Positions 7,839-17,192 of a stretch of 61,638 nt of DNA are shown here, in pieces. The DNA is from Syntrophaceae bacterium (GTDB lineage Bacteria > Desulfobacterota > Syntrophia > Syntrophales > Smithellaceae). Position 1 is the stretch's first letter, and each line of letters begins with the position of its first letter. The stretch covers positions 1-61,638 of the forward strand of contig WRPE01000012.1 of the NCBI GenBank assembly GCA_009773315.1, given 5' to 3'. Below the pieces are notes generated by a model, which made no database searches, was not told the origin of the DNA, and saw only the letters and a list, made by a program, of their open reading frames with translations. Position numbers and translations under genes: made by a program.

Positions 7839-8948
7839 TCATGTCAAAGGCAATGTAACATAAAACGTCGATCCTCCTCCGATCTTGCTTTCGACCCATA
7901 TCTTCCCCCGGTGTCCCAGGATGATCTTTTTCGCAATGGCCAGCCCCAGGCCGGTGCTCTTCTCACCGCCGGTGCTTTGGACGCTCGTTCGGGAGAAGGG
8001 CTGAAACAGCTTCTGCCGCTCTGCATCAGGGATGCCCGGGCCTTCATCCTTCACGGACACGGTCGCTTCGTCGCCGCTTCGGAAGACGCGGACCGTCACG
8101 ATCGTTCCGGCTGGGGAAAATTTGACGGCGTTGGAGATCAGGTTGTTCAGAACCTGGTCGATCTTCCCCCGGTCCACCGGCGCCGGCGGCAGATCAGCAT
8201 CGTGGTGGAACGCGATGTGGATCGCCTTTTTTGCCGCCAGGACGCGATTCAGAACCACATTTTGTTCGATCAGGGCGGTTAGATCAGCGGATTCAAGTTC
8301 CAAATCCAGACGGCCCGATTCGATCTTGGCGATGTCGAGCAGGTCGTTGAGCATCTTGAGCATGAAATCGCTGGATTTGCAAATCGTCGCCAGAAATTGG
8401 CGATGCTCTTCCCCGAGGGCCTCTCCGGCCTCCTCCAGGATAAAATCGCTGTAAGAGAGGATGACGCCGATGGGGTTCCGCAGGTCATGGGCCGCCATGC
8501 CGAGGAACTGGTTCTTCAGATCGTTGAGCTTGACCAGTTCGGCGTTTTTCTTTTGTAACTCGCGCCCCAGGTTGCTCAATTCGTTGTTGGCCGATACGAG
8601 GTTCTTGCGCAGGGTTTCGATTTCCAGGCTATTGATTTCGCCGAAGGCGAGGATATGCGCTCCGAGGTCGATAAAATGGAAATAAAAGGTCTGGGGCAGG
8701 CCGGAGAGGGTCCGGATGTTCAGCAGGCGGACGTCTTGAGGATTCCGCCGGAGAGCGGAGAAAGAGAAGGAGCCCGTGAAATCGAGGATCAGATCGGCCA
8801 GCGGTTTTCCAACAACGTCACCGGCCATGCCCCGGCAGTAGCGGTTGGCGTCGATGATCCGCCCTTCTCGATCGAGAACCAGAAAAAGGAGAGACGCCTC
8901 CTCGAGAAGGTACCCGGCTGCCGCGCTCCGAATATCGTTTTCTTCCAT
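7839..8948 (-). CDS. Soluble PAS-domain sensor histidine kinase
   Basis: This 369-aa cytoplasmic kinase lacks transmembrane helices. A PAS-like domain (about 12-108) is followed by a coiled coil (about 110-145), a HisKA domain with MAAHDLRNP (His154) and an HATPase domain with NLISNAVKF, DEGPGI and GLGLAI boxes. The gene begins 30 nt after the stop of the B12-binding protein gene. The soluble kinase is therefore a natural signalling partner for that sensor, and the REC-PAS-GGDEF protein downstream is a natural target. The upstream Shine-Dalgarno (AAAGAG) is weak, which fits translation coupled to the preceding gene. Confidence 0.88.
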   Translation of the reverse strand: MEENDIRSAAAGYLLEEASLLFLVLDREGRIIDANRYCRGMAGDVVGKPLADLILDFTGSFSFSALRRNPQDVRLLNIRTLSGLPQTFYFHFIDLGAHILAFGEINSLEIETLRKNLVSANNELSNLGRELQKKNAELVKLNDLKNQFLGMAAHDLRNPIGVILSYSDFILEEAGEALGEEHRQFLATICKSSDFMLKMLNDLLDIAKIESGRLDLELESADLTALIEQNVVLNRVLAAKKAIHIAFHHDADLPPAPVDRGKIDQVLNNLISNAVKFSPAGTIVTVRVFRSGDEATVSVKDEGPGIPDAERQKLFQPFSRTSVQSTGGEKSTGLGLAIAKKIILGHRGKIWVESKIGGGSTFYVTLPLT

Positions 8949-8978
8949 AATGCTCTTTTCGTCTCAATCTGTGACAGG

Positions 8979-9629
8979 CTACGAGGCCTGCCGGATGAAG
9001 GATTCCAATTCCTTTAACGTTGGAATCAAGGTGACTCCCGGGTATTTTTCGACCCTGTCCCGCCCGCCCCAGTGGAAGGCCTGGCCGCCCACCAGTACGG
9101 GCAGATCCCGGAAGGAGCCTCGGACCATTTCCAGAACCCGTAAGAGGTATTCCAGGTTGAAATAGATACTCAGCGACAGGCCCAGGATGTCCGGTTTTTT
9201 CTCCTGAATAAGTTTGAGCAGATCCTCCGGCGGCGTGTTTGCCCCCAGGAAATAGCCGTCCCATCCATTGAGTTCAAAGATGTCCGCCGCCATTTTGCCG
9301 CCCAGTTGGTGGTATTCGCCGGCCACGCAGGCGACCACAGCCTTTCTGCCGACATGCTCGGCGGAAAAGATCAGCGGGTAAACGAGGGTGAGAAGGCTCT
9401 CCGTAATGGCCGTAGCCAGATGCTCGACGGCCACCGAAATCCGGTTTTGTTCCCAGAGTTCACCCACGCGATACATGGACCGCTCAAAAAGGTGGATGTA
9501 CAGATCGTAAAGCGTTATGCCTCTTTCCAGCAGGCCGTTGACGGTCTCGATGCACTTCCCCTTTTCTCCGGCCAGCAGGGCCTGGAAATAATCGGAATAG
9601 ATCTCGTCGGTAATCATCGTCTCCTTCAT
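8979..9629 (-). CDS. Free-standing cobalamin-binding protein with CarH/LitR-type photosensory signature
   Basis: The 216-aa protein consists of a four-helix cap domain (about 8-90) and a Rossmann B12-binding domain (about 95-215). The B12 domain has E105-x-His107-x2-Gly110, the lower axial ligand motif. The cap contains W59-x9-E69-H70, the signature that distinguishes adenosylcobalamin photoreceptors of the CarH/LitR type from methionine-synthase-like modules. The stretch GYFLGANTPPEDL also matches the family. There is no DNA-binding domain, unlike CarH, so output must be through another protein. The soluble histidine kinase 30 nt downstream is the obvious candidate. The residue after Trp59 is Glu60, whereas CarH has the histidine that ligates cobalt after photolysis. 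The start at 9629 is chosen for its AAGGTGA ribosome binding site; in-frame ATGs upstream (to 9707) lack one. Confidence 0.85.
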   Translation of the reverse strand: MKETMITDEIYSDYFQALLAGEKGKCIETVNGLLERGITLYDLYIHLFERSMYRVGELWEQNRISVAVEHLATAITESLLTLVYPLIFSAEHVGRKAVVACVAGEYHQLGGKMAADIFELNGWDGYFLGANTPPEDLLKLIQEKKPDILGLSLSIYFNLEYLLRVLEMVRGSFRDLPVLVGGQAFHWGGRDRVEKYPGVTLIPTLKELESFIRQAS

Positions 9630-9761
9630 TTTCACCTTCCCCGTTTTGATGAAATCCATCCCAGAGAGGCCAAGATGCCTAAACGCCAGATCAGAACAAG
9701 CCTCCATAAATATTTTTTAAGATTTGCCGACACGGGGTTTGTCATGTCTGAAGCCTTTCAT

Positions 9762-10724
9762 TTATACATTTGCAGGAGCGTATACCTCCACCCGGTTGCG
9801 GCCGTTATTTTTCGCCTGGTACAAGGCCTTGTCGGCGCATTCCACGAGCTGATCGGCTGTTTTTATTTCCGGCGCCGGAAACAGGGCCACGCCGAAACTG
9901 AGTGTGATCTGCAGTGCCCCATGGGATGGGTGTTCCCATACCCGCTCTTCCACCTGCATGCGCAACCTCTCCGCCAGCTCTGTCGCCCCCTTGAGGTCGG
10001 TCATGGGCAGCAGGACGACAAACTCTTCACCGCCATAACGGGCAATAATATCGCCTTCGCGCATCTGCGTCTTCATTAAACAGGAAACTTCCTGCAACAC
10101 CCAGTCCCCGGCCGGGTGACCGTAACGGGTGTTGAAGTCGCGGAAAAAGTCGATGTCGGCCATGATACAGCTCAGAGGCGTGATATAACGTTGCGTGAGG
10201 ACGAACTGTTTATTGAGCTCTTCTACAAAAAAGTGCCGGTTGTACAGCCCCGTCAAGCGGTCCGTCAGGGCCAGCTCCCGTAAAGTCTGGTAGGATTGCT
10301 CCCCGTCGGTCAGACGGCTGTACAGGTTTTCGATCACCCCCCTGATCCGCATCAGTGAAGCCACCCGCGCCAGCATTTCCCGATCATCAAAAGGTTTGTT
10401 CAGATACTCGTCGGCGCCCACAGCCAGGCCGTCAACCTTGTCTTCAATATCGGTTCTTTGTTCCGTAAACATCAGAATCGGGATATACAAAAGCGACCTC
10501 TGGCGAATACGACGGCAGACGCTGAACCCGTCAATATCCGGCAGCACGACATCAAGAATGATAATATCCGGTTGTTCTGATTCGGCGAGTTCAATCCCCT
10601 TTGTGCCCGTTTCGGCAAACATGACCTCATAGCCCGCTCCTTCCAGCAGCAATCCCGCATATCGGGCCTGGGTCGGGCTGTCTTCAATCAAAAGAACCAT
10701 CTTTTTGTCTCGTTTTATAAGCAT
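9762..10724 (-). CDS. WspR-like response regulator diguanylate cyclase (REC-GGEEF)
   Basis: This 320-aa protein has a receiver domain (Asp58 in ILDVVLPDIDG), a helical linker and a GGDEF domain with an intact GGEEF motif (231-235). An REGD inhibitory site lies five residues upstream. The architecture, size and GGEEF variant match WspR, the diguanylate cyclase output of the Wsp pathway. It lies 21 nt after cheB in the same operon as the CheA-REC hybrid that would phosphorylate it. Phosphorylation would raise c-di-GMP and favour a sessile, matrix-producing state. The ATG at 10724 has AAAGG at good spacing. Confidence 0.92.
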   Translation of the reverse strand: MLIKRDKKMVLLIEDSPTQARYAGLLLEGAGYEVMFAETGTKGIELAESEQPDIIILDVVLPDIDGFSVCRRIRQRSLLYIPILMFTEQRTDIEDKVDGLAVGADEYLNKPFDDREMLARVASLMRIRGVIENLYSRLTDGEQSYQTLRELALTDRLTGLYNRHFFVEELNKQFVLTQRYITPLSCIMADIDFFRDFNTRYGHPAGDWVLQEVSCLMKTQMREGDIIARYGGEEFVVLLPMTDLKGATELAERLRMQVEERVWEHPSHGALQITLSFGVALFPAPEIKTADQLVECADKALYQAKNNGRNRVEVYAPANV

Positions 10725-10745
10725 ATGACCTTTCCTCTTTTTTGT

Positions 10746-11810
10746 TTATTTATTCACGAGTCTTCTCAGCCAGGGAGCAATCACGTTAAGATCAAGAATC
10801 TCATCAACCGCCTCAAGTTCGATCGCAGCGGCGGGCATGCTGAAAACCACGCTGCTTTTTTCATCCTGGGCGATCGCATAAGCGCCTGCCTGACGCATGG
10901 CCTTCAATCCCTGGGCCCCGTCCTTGCCCATGCCCGTCAACAGGATGCCGACCGCCGCCGCCATGAAACTCCGGGCAACTGATTCAAAAAGAACGTTTAT
11001 GGCCGGTCGGTGGCCGCCGACGGGTCCGGAAGAATCAAGAACGACCACACCTTTATTGTTTACAGTTATGTGTTTGTTGTCCGGGGCAAAATAGACGCAT
11101 CCGGGCTGTATTGTTTCGCCATATTCTCCCAATTTGCAACGGAGCGAGGTAACACTGGAGAGCCAGTTTGCCAGACCGGCGCTGAAACCAGCGCTGATAT
11201 GCTGGACGACCAGGATAGGAAGAGGAAAATCCGGTGGTAAGCCGCTCAGGATTGTCTGCAGGGCAGGCGGGCCGCCGGTGGAGGCGCCGATAACCACCAG
11301 GCGGGCCTCTTTTTGCATCCGGGACAAGAAGGCATGACGCACCGGCGTCGCCCGGGCCATCAGGCCATTGACAGCTTGGTGATGGTCCTCCCCGGAGGTC
11401 AATCTGCGCCTGACCACTTTAATTCCTGCTATAAGCTTGATTTGACGGATCAGTTCTCTGCCCTCATCACTGTCAGGGTCCAACAGAGTTGCCTTGGGAA
11501 GAACGGACAGGGCGCCCAAGGCCAGTGCCTTGAATCCTACCGCCACCATGTCTTTGGACTCGATGCCCGTAAGCACCAGGATCGGACAGGGGGCTTCGCT
11601 CATAATCTCACAAATCGCCTCGTAACCGCCCATCCCCGGCATGATGATATCCATCGTGACGATATCGGGATGCAATTGCCGGCAGAGGGCAACCGACTCC
11701 TCACCGTTGCGCGCCTCCCCGATGACCGTCAATGCCGGGTCGCTTTCCAGAACAAGCCGGATGCCCAGTCTTACCGCCGGTGAATCATCCACAACAAGAA
11801 CTCGAATCAA
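10746..11810 (-). CDS. cheB: CheB-type chemoreceptor methylesterase/deamidase (WspF-like)
   Basis: This 354-aa protein has a receiver domain (Asp54 in TMDIIMPGMGG) and a C-terminal methylesterase domain. The catalytic triad is visible as Ser177 (GASTGG), His204 (QHISAGFS) and Asp297 (GMGKDG). It removes methyl groups from glutamates of the MCP encoded upstream and gives adaptation feedback. The start is a TTG at 11810, with GAGAGGG about 8 nt upstream and MIRVLVVDD as the N-terminus. It follows cheA by 20 nt. Confidence 0.94.
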   Translation of the reverse strand: MIRVLVVDDSPAVRLGIRLVLESDPALTVIGEARNGEESVALCRQLHPDIVTMDIIMPGMGGYEAICEIMSEAPCPILVLTGIESKDMVAVGFKALALGALSVLPKATLLDPDSDEGRELIRQIKLIAGIKVVRRRLTSGEDHHQAVNGLMARATPVRHAFLSRMQKEARLVVIGASTGGPPALQTILSGLPPDFPLPILVVQHISAGFSAGLANWLSSVTSLRCKLGEYGETIQPGCVYFAPDNKHITVNNKGVVVLDSSGPVGGHRPAINVLFESVARSFMAAAVGILLTGMGKDGAQGLKAMRQAGAYAIAQDEKSSVVFSMPAAAIELEAVDEILDLNVIAPWLRRLVNK

Positions 11811-11830
11811 AGCTAATCCCTCTCGATTTG

Positions 11831-14116
11831 CTATTTTATCAAGCGTTCGATGGCTTCGAGCAATTCCCGCTGATCAAACGTTGTCTTCACAATGTATGCC
11901 TCTGCCCCTGCTTCCATACCGTGGAACCGGTCTTGCGGGGAGTCCAGCGAGGTTACCAGCACCACAGGGATATTGGCATAACGGCTGTCTCCCTTGATGC
12001 TCTCGGTCAGCCCGAATCCATTCATTCTGGGCATATCAATATCGGAAACCACCAGATCGGGAAGCCGCTTGTCACTGTTACGGAGCCAGTCCCATGCTTC
12101 CTGACCATTCACCAGCGCCGTTACATCGTATCCGGCGTTCTCGAGGATGTGCTTTTCCAGGGTGCGGGTCGTTATGGAATCATCGACGACCAGCACATGT
12201 CGCCGCAGTGATTCCCGGGTGATGATCGGCAACGCCGCCGCGGCAGGCGCTCTCGTATGAATGGATTTCATGATATCGGCAATATTGAGGACCGTGACCA
12301 GTTGACCATTCCCCAGGATGGTGACGCCGGCAATATTCCGCAGTTTTCTCAATTGACTGCCCAGCGGTTTGACGACTATTTGCTGTGTGGAAAGAAACCC
12401 ATCAACCCGCAGGGCTACCCGCTTTTCCGCCAGAGATACGATTAGCACCGGTATTTTAGCGTCCGCAGTCAATGGTTGTTCCGTCTTCCCCAGTTCGAGA
12501 ATATGGGCCAGGCTGATGAGCGGCAGGGGACGCCCTTCCGCAAAAATTGCCGGATAGCCCTCAATATTCCGAACTTTTTCCACGCTGACGCGCAACATTC
12601 GCTCCACATTCATCATGGGCAGGGCCACCGTCTCTCCCGCCGTCCGGACAAGGAGAACATGGCTGGTCGCCATGGTGAGGGGCAAGGTAAGAATAAAAGT
12701 CGTCCCCAGGCCGGGGGCCGTTTCCACCTGGACCAGGCCGTGCATCTGTTCCAGGCTTCCCCTGACGACATCCATGCCGACGCCCCGGCCGGAAATGTCG
12801 GTAACTTCTTTTGCCGTAGATAATCCCGAGAAAAAGATCAATTCGATGGTTTCATGATCGCTCATGCCGGCGGCTTTTTCAGGGGACAGCAGGCCACGCT
12901 CGATCGCGGCGCGACGCACCGATTCCACATTAATGCCCCGCCCATCGTCGACGACCATGAGGCGTAGATTGCTGCCGCGATGTTCGGCGGAAATCCTGAT
13001 CGTGCCGTATCTAGTCTTGCCCGCGGACAGGCGCTCCTCCGGTGGTTCAATCCCGTGATCGATGGAATTGCGCACAATGTGCATGAGGGGGTCTTTCATG
13101 ATTTCCAGGGCCTGGCGATCCACTTCCGTTTCCTGACCGGTCATTTCCAGAACAATGTCTTTTTCAAAATCCCGGGCCAGATCGCGCACCATGCGGGGAA
13201 AAATGTCAAACAGGGTAGCGATGGGCAGCATGCGAGCATTACGGATGCTGTTTTGCAGATCGTCGGTCACCAGATGAAGGTAGTTGCGATCATTCTTCAG
13301 GCTCCCCATCAGGGTATTTATCTCGGCGCTTGCGGCTTTCAGTTCCTGTTCGTTACTCTCGATAAAATCAAGCAATCTTGCTTGATCGGGGTCACGAGAC
13401 CATGCTTTGTTTCGCTTCAGGCGGCTGTAGTGGGTGCGGGTTTTCCGCCAGCTTTTTTGCCACCGCAGGGCATGCTGCTGCATGGCTTTCATCTGATCGA
13501 GCAGCTGCTCCGTGCGCATCCGCACGACCATCAATTCGCCAAGATTCCCCATCAAGGCATCCAGCTTGGCTGTTGCCACCCGAATCGTGTCATCGCCGGC
13601 TGCTTGATAGGGCATGGGCGGTGGATTGCCTGCTTTTACGGCAGACGTTCCTGGCGGCGGTGCGGGATGAGGCGGCGAAACCGGTTCCTTTAAAACAGAA
13701 TGCTCCCCTTCAGTCTTTGTTATATTACTCAGACGGGCGATAATTGCCAAGAGATGATTCTCCGGCAATCGTTCTCCATGTTTATGGCGTTCCATGGAAG
13801 CTTCAATAGCGTCCAGGGCCTGTAAAAAGGCATCGACATGTTCCGCTGCGAGGGGCCTGGATTCGTTTCGGATGATCGCCAGAGCGTCTTCCATGCGATG
13901 AGCTATGGTTTCGATATCTTTGAGGTTAACGAAACGCGCTGCCCCCTTGAGACTATGGGCGGACCGAAAAATGTTCGTAAGCAATACTTCCCGCTCTTGC
14001 GATGCATGGGAATGTTCAAGAGCCAGCAACCCTTTATTCAAGATACTGAGATGTTCCTCCAGTTCTTTTTCAAAGGTTACCATCAGCTCTTTTTGCATCT
14101 TATCCGATAAAAGCAT
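11831..14116 (-). CDS. cheA: Hybrid chemotaxis-type histidine kinase CheA-REC (WspE-like)
   Basis: This 761-aa protein has an N-terminal Hpt domain (His54 in SAHSLKGAAR), a proline-rich linker (about 140-170) with no recognisable P2 domain, an extended dimerisation helix region (about 180-300), an HATPase domain (HIVRNSIDHGIE, DDGRGI and GRGVGMDVV), a CheW-like regulatory domain (about 485-615) and a C-terminal receiver (Asp in VSDIDMPRMNG, near 690). A CheA fused to a receiver and lacking P2 is the WspE/FrzE-type layout. The receiver acts as phosphate sink or relay. The ATG at 14116 has AAGGA upstream, and the MCP gene ends 15 nt before it. Confidence 0.94.
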   Translation of the reverse strand: MLLSDKMQKELMVTFEKELEEHLSILNKGLLALEHSHASQEREVLLTNIFRSAHSLKGAARFVNLKDIETIAHRMEDALAIIRNESRPLAAEHVDAFLQALDAIEASMERHKHGERLPENHLLAIIARLSNITKTEGEHSVLKEPVSPPHPAPPPGTSAVKAGNPPPMPYQAAGDDTIRVATAKLDALMGNLGELMVVRMRTEQLLDQMKAMQQHALRWQKSWRKTRTHYSRLKRNKAWSRDPDQARLLDFIESNEQELKAASAEINTLMGSLKNDRNYLHLVTDDLQNSIRNARMLPIATLFDIFPRMVRDLARDFEKDIVLEMTGQETEVDRQALEIMKDPLMHIVRNSIDHGIEPPEERLSAGKTRYGTIRISAEHRGSNLRLMVVDDGRGINVESVRRAAIERGLLSPEKAAGMSDHETIELIFFSGLSTAKEVTDISGRGVGMDVVRGSLEQMHGLVQVETAPGLGTTFILTLPLTMATSHVLLVRTAGETVALPMMNVERMLRVSVEKVRNIEGYPAIFAEGRPLPLISLAHILELGKTEQPLTADAKIPVLIVSLAEKRVALRVDGFLSTQQIVVKPLGSQLRKLRNIAGVTILGNGQLVTVLNIADIMKSIHTRAPAAAALPIITRESLRRHVLVVDDSITTRTLEKHILENAGYDVTALVNGQEAWDWLRNSDKRLPDLVVSDIDMPRMNGFGLTESIKGDSRYANIPVVLVTSLDSPQDRFHGMEAGAEAYIVKTTFDQRELLEAIERLIK

Positions 14117-14131
14117 TGCTTTTGTCCTTCA

Positions 14132-16543
14132 TCAAATCTTGTACTGCTGCACAATCCCGGCCAGTGACCTGGCAAGGTCATTAAGCTTCTGCGTTCCCAG
14201 TTCGGCCTGCTGCATGCCGCTTTGGCTCTGAATGGCCGCCTCGTTGATGCCCTCCATCGCCCGCGTGATCTGATCCATTCCGGTCAATTGCTGGCGGGAA
14301 CTGGCGGCAATCTGCTGGGCCGCCGCCACCACTTGCTGCGTGTGTTCCCGGATGGCGCTGATGGACTCTCCGGTCGCCTGTGCCAGCGCTACCCCGGCTT
14401 CGGCGCTTTTCGTCCCCTGTTCAGTCACCATGACCGCCGTGTTAGCAGATTTTTGAATTTCGCTCAGAATACTACTGATCTGTGTGGTGGCCTGACGTGA
14501 CTGCTCGGCCAGGTTGCGCACTTCGCCGGCAACCACCGCGAAGCCCCGGCCGGCTTCGCCGGCGCGCGCCGCTTCCATGGCGGCGTTAAGAGCCAATAAG
14601 TGCGATTGATCGGAAATATCGTTGACGCTCGCGATAATCTCTCCGATCTGCTGGGTCTGCTCACTCAGCGCAAGGATGGTTTCGGCAATGTTGCGTACCT
14701 GTTCTTTGAGACTGAACATCCCCTCCTCGCTCTTCTTCACAGCCTTCAGACCATTTTCTGCCACCCCCATGGTGCTGGCGGCCATCTCTGAAACAACCAT
14801 GGCGCGCTCGGCGGACTGTTCAGCCGTCTGGCGGACTTCTTCCACCGTGGCTGTCGTTTCGGCTACCGAAGCCGCCTGTTCGGTCACGGTCGCCGCCTGT
14901 TCGCTCGTCGCCGAGGAGATATTGAGGCTGGCATGATTGATGTTTTCCGTGGCCTGATGCATTTGATTGGTCAATTGGCGAAGATTAACGAGCATCTTCG
15001 CAAAGGCATTGCCCAGCACGTCCTTTTCGGAACGGGGCTTGACGGTTGCCGTCAGATCTCCCTGGGCCACTTTGTTGGCCGCTTCCGCCGTTTCATTCAG
15101 GTAATCCAGCATATGGTTCAGATTCAATTTAATCGTATTGAAGTCGCCGTTGTAACTGTCCGTGATTTTGTCGGGTATTTCGCCTTTGCTGATGCGGTCC
15201 ACGTATCCCGCCGCTACGCTGAGCGGCCCGATAACCGCATCCAGCGTGTCATTGACGCCAGCCACGATCTTCCGGAAATCCCCCTGGTGTTTCGCTGCAT
15301 CGGCGCGCGTGGCCAGTTTCCCCTCCACCGCCGCCTGCGAGAGCATGTTGGCATCGGCCACCAAGGCATGGACGGCATCGATACACTGATTCAGATTGTT
15401 TTTGATCGTATTGAAGTCGCCATTGTACGAATCTGTAATCTTTGCCGGAATAGCCCCCTTGCTGATGTCGTCAACATACCTTGCCGCCACATTCAGCGGC
15501 CCGATTACCGCGTCGAGGGTATCATTGACGCCCTGGACGATTTCTCTATACCCACCTTGAAATTTCCCGGCATTGCCTCGGGTCGCCAGGCGGCCTTCCA
15601 CGGCTGCCTTCGAAAGCATGGTCGCTTCGGCAGTGAGATCGCGGAGCGTCTCCACGACATTTTTCATGCTCTGGGAAAGAATATCATTCTCCGATCTTTC
15701 CTTAACTTCTACCGCAAGATTACCCGCGGCGATTTTCTCCGCTGTCGATGCTGAATCCTTGATGTTATCAACCATTTTTCCAAAGGACTGGGCCAATTCG
15801 CCTAATTCATCCTTACCGGTCAGTTCCACTTTGACATTTACATCACCCGTCGCGAGTTTTTCTGTGGCGGCTAAAAGCATTTTCAGAGGTTTTTTTATTT
15901 CACCGGCCAGGACAAAACCAAGGATAAGGGCCAACAGGACCCCGCCGGCCACGGCCACAATGGCGATGTTGGTAATGAATCTCGACTGTTCAGAGGCTTT
16001 ATTATAATCCTGTTTCGCAAATTTCTCGTTCAGATCTGTAAGTTCGATAAGGTATTTTTCAGATTCATTAAATAACTCCCTTGTCGCGCCAGTTGATAAT
16101 GCCAGCGCTTCATCCCTATTTCCGGCTTTTGTGTAAGCCATGACCTGTTCATGACTTTTTTTCCACTCCTCCCAGGAAGTCCTGAGCTTCCTCCAGATAA
16201 TCTCTTCTTCCTTTTCCATGGACAGGGCCTCGAAACCCTTCAGCCCTTCCATGGACTTCTTCCACGACTCACCGAGTCGTTTAAGTTGATTCTCCCTTTC
16301 TTTCTCACTCTTAAAAAATTCCGGAATCAACAGGGTTCTTTCCGCCCGCTGGATAGCGGTCTGCGCCTCGTTGGTCATCTCCAGGGCAACGAGGCTTGGC
16401 AACCTTTTCCCCGCTAACAGTTCGATATTTTGGGATAATATATTGATGCCGAAGACACCGGCGATCCCCGTAAAGAGCATGATAGCGGCAACCAGCGAAA
16501 AAGCGGCCATCAACTTTGCACCAATCTTCATATTTCTAAACAT
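14132..16543 (-). CDS. Methyl-accepting chemotaxis protein with poly-HAMP repeats (WspA-like)
   Basis: This protein has about 803 aa. The first transmembrane helix (about 8-30) is followed by a periplasmic four-helix-bundle sensor (about 32-190), a second transmembrane helix (about 191-215), a HAMP domain (about 216-270) and two near-identical 91-residue HAMP-like modules (about 313-402 and 403-492, each containing [10 protein letters not shown] and [14 protein letters not shown]). The methyl-accepting signalling hairpin at the C-terminus has the tip [23 protein letters not shown]. There is no C-terminal CheR/CheB-tethering pentapeptide. The start at 16543 is preferred over 16567 because AAGGAGG lies 7 nt upstream of it. 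It should signal through the neighbouring CheW and CheA proteins. Confidence 0.93.
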   Translation of the reverse strand: MFRNMKIGAKLMAAFSLVAAIMLFTGIAGVFGINILSQNIELLAGKRLPSLVALEMTNEAQTAIQRAERTLLIPEFFKSEKERENQLKRLGESWKKSMEGLKGFEALSMEKEEEIIWRKLRTSWEEWKKSHEQVMAYTKAGNRDEALALSTGATRELFNESEKYLIELTDLNEKFAKQDYNKASEQSRFITNIAIVAVAGGVLLALILGFVLAGEIKKPLKMLLAATEKLATGDVNVKVELTGKDELGELAQSFGKMVDNIKDSASTAEKIAAGNLAVEVKERSENDILSQSMKNVVETLRDLTAEATMLSKAAVEGRLATRGNAGKFQGGYREIVQGVNDTLDAVIGPLNVAARYVDDISKGAIPAKITDSYNGDFNTIKNNLNQCIDAVHALVADANMLSQAAVEGKLATRADAAKHQGDFRKIVAGVNDTLDAVIGPLSVAAGYVDRISKGEIPDKITDSYNGDFNTIKLNLNHMLDYLNETAEAANKVAQGDLTATVKPRSEKDVLGNAFAKMLVNLRQLTNQMHQATENINHASLNISSATSEQAATVTEQAASVAETTATVEEVRQTAEQSAERAMVVSEMAASTMGVAENGLKAVKKSEEGMFSLKEQVRNIAETILALSEQTQQIGEIIASVNDISDQSHLLALNAAMEAARAGEAGRGFAVVAGEVRNLAEQSRQATTQISSILSEIQKSANTAVMVTEQGTKSAEAGVALAQATGESISAIREHTQQVVAAAQQIAASSRQQLTGMDQITRAMEGINEAAIQSQSGMQQAELGTQKLNDLARSLAGIVQQYKI

Positions 16544-16601
16544 ACCTTTCCCTCCTTTAGGGTTCAATATTTCTTAATCCGGTGTTCAGTATAGTATTGT
16601 T

Positions 16602-17192
16602 TCATTCTCCCTCCGAGACAACGATATCCGGATCGGCAAGAAGTGACTCGAGATCGATCATCAGCATCATATCCTGCGTCACGCCGCGCAGATAACCCTG
16701 CACTTTTGCCGAAATCGTCGATGGCGGCGGACGGAGCTCATCAACCGTGATAAGCTGTACCTCGGAGCAGTCATCCGTGATCAGCGTCAATTCTATTTCT
16801 TTATTATTGCTGCGGTTGACGCCTTTTACGAGTAGGATGTGAGAATTTTCAGAAACCGGCCGAGCGGGCAACCCCCAGTAAGCCGCCAGATCCATAATGG
16901 AGTAAATCCGGCCCCGCAGGTTGACCACCCCGACAATAAACGGAGGGGCGCAGGGTACGCGGGACCAGCGATGGACCCGGAGGATTTGTATCTCCTGTAC
17001 CATGGCAGTGGGTACTCCCAGGTACTCCGTCCCCAAATGGAACGCCTGCACTTCCAGCGTTTCTTTACGGTCTTCTTTTTTCTCCGTCGTCCTCGCCAGA
17101 AGCCTTGCCCGTTCCTCGAGGATCTGCCGGACAGCGTCCGGGGCTTCGGGATCTTTGGCCGTTATCTGCGCCGTTTTATCCGGTTGGGTCAT
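16602..17192 (-). CDS. cheW: CheW-type coupling protein (WspD-like)
   Basis: The 196-aa protein has a charged N-terminal extension of about 45 residues before a CheW beta-barrel domain. The core includes VNLRGRIYSIMDLAAYWGL, the region that binds CheA and receptors. Its ATG overlaps the TGA of cheR (ATGA at 17189-17192), so the two are translationally coupled. In a Wsp-type arrangement one CheW lies on each side of the CheR-TPR gene, and this is the second, longer one. Confidence 0.92.
   Translation of the reverse strand: MTQPDKTAQITAKDPEAPDAVRQILEERARLLARTTEKKEDRKETLEVQAFHLGTEYLGVPTAMVQEIQILRVHRWSRVPCAPPFIVGVVNLRGRIYSIMDLAAYWGLPARPVSENSHILLVKGVNRSNNKEIELTLITDDCSEVQLITVDELRPPPSTISAKVQGYLRGVTQDMMLMIDLESLLADPDIVVSEGE

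Noticed and set aside
12980-13693. 237-codon plus-strand open frame
   Set aside because: It is antisense to cheA and has no recognisable protein features.
14900-15640. Repeats as a possible CRISPR or satellite
   Set aside because: The repeat unit is 273 nt, in frame and coding for HAMP-like modules. No CRISPR array was seen anywhere in the window.
14933-15754. 273-codon plus-strand open frame
   Set aside because: It is antisense to the MCP repeat region; the repeated DNA makes a long mirror frame by chance.
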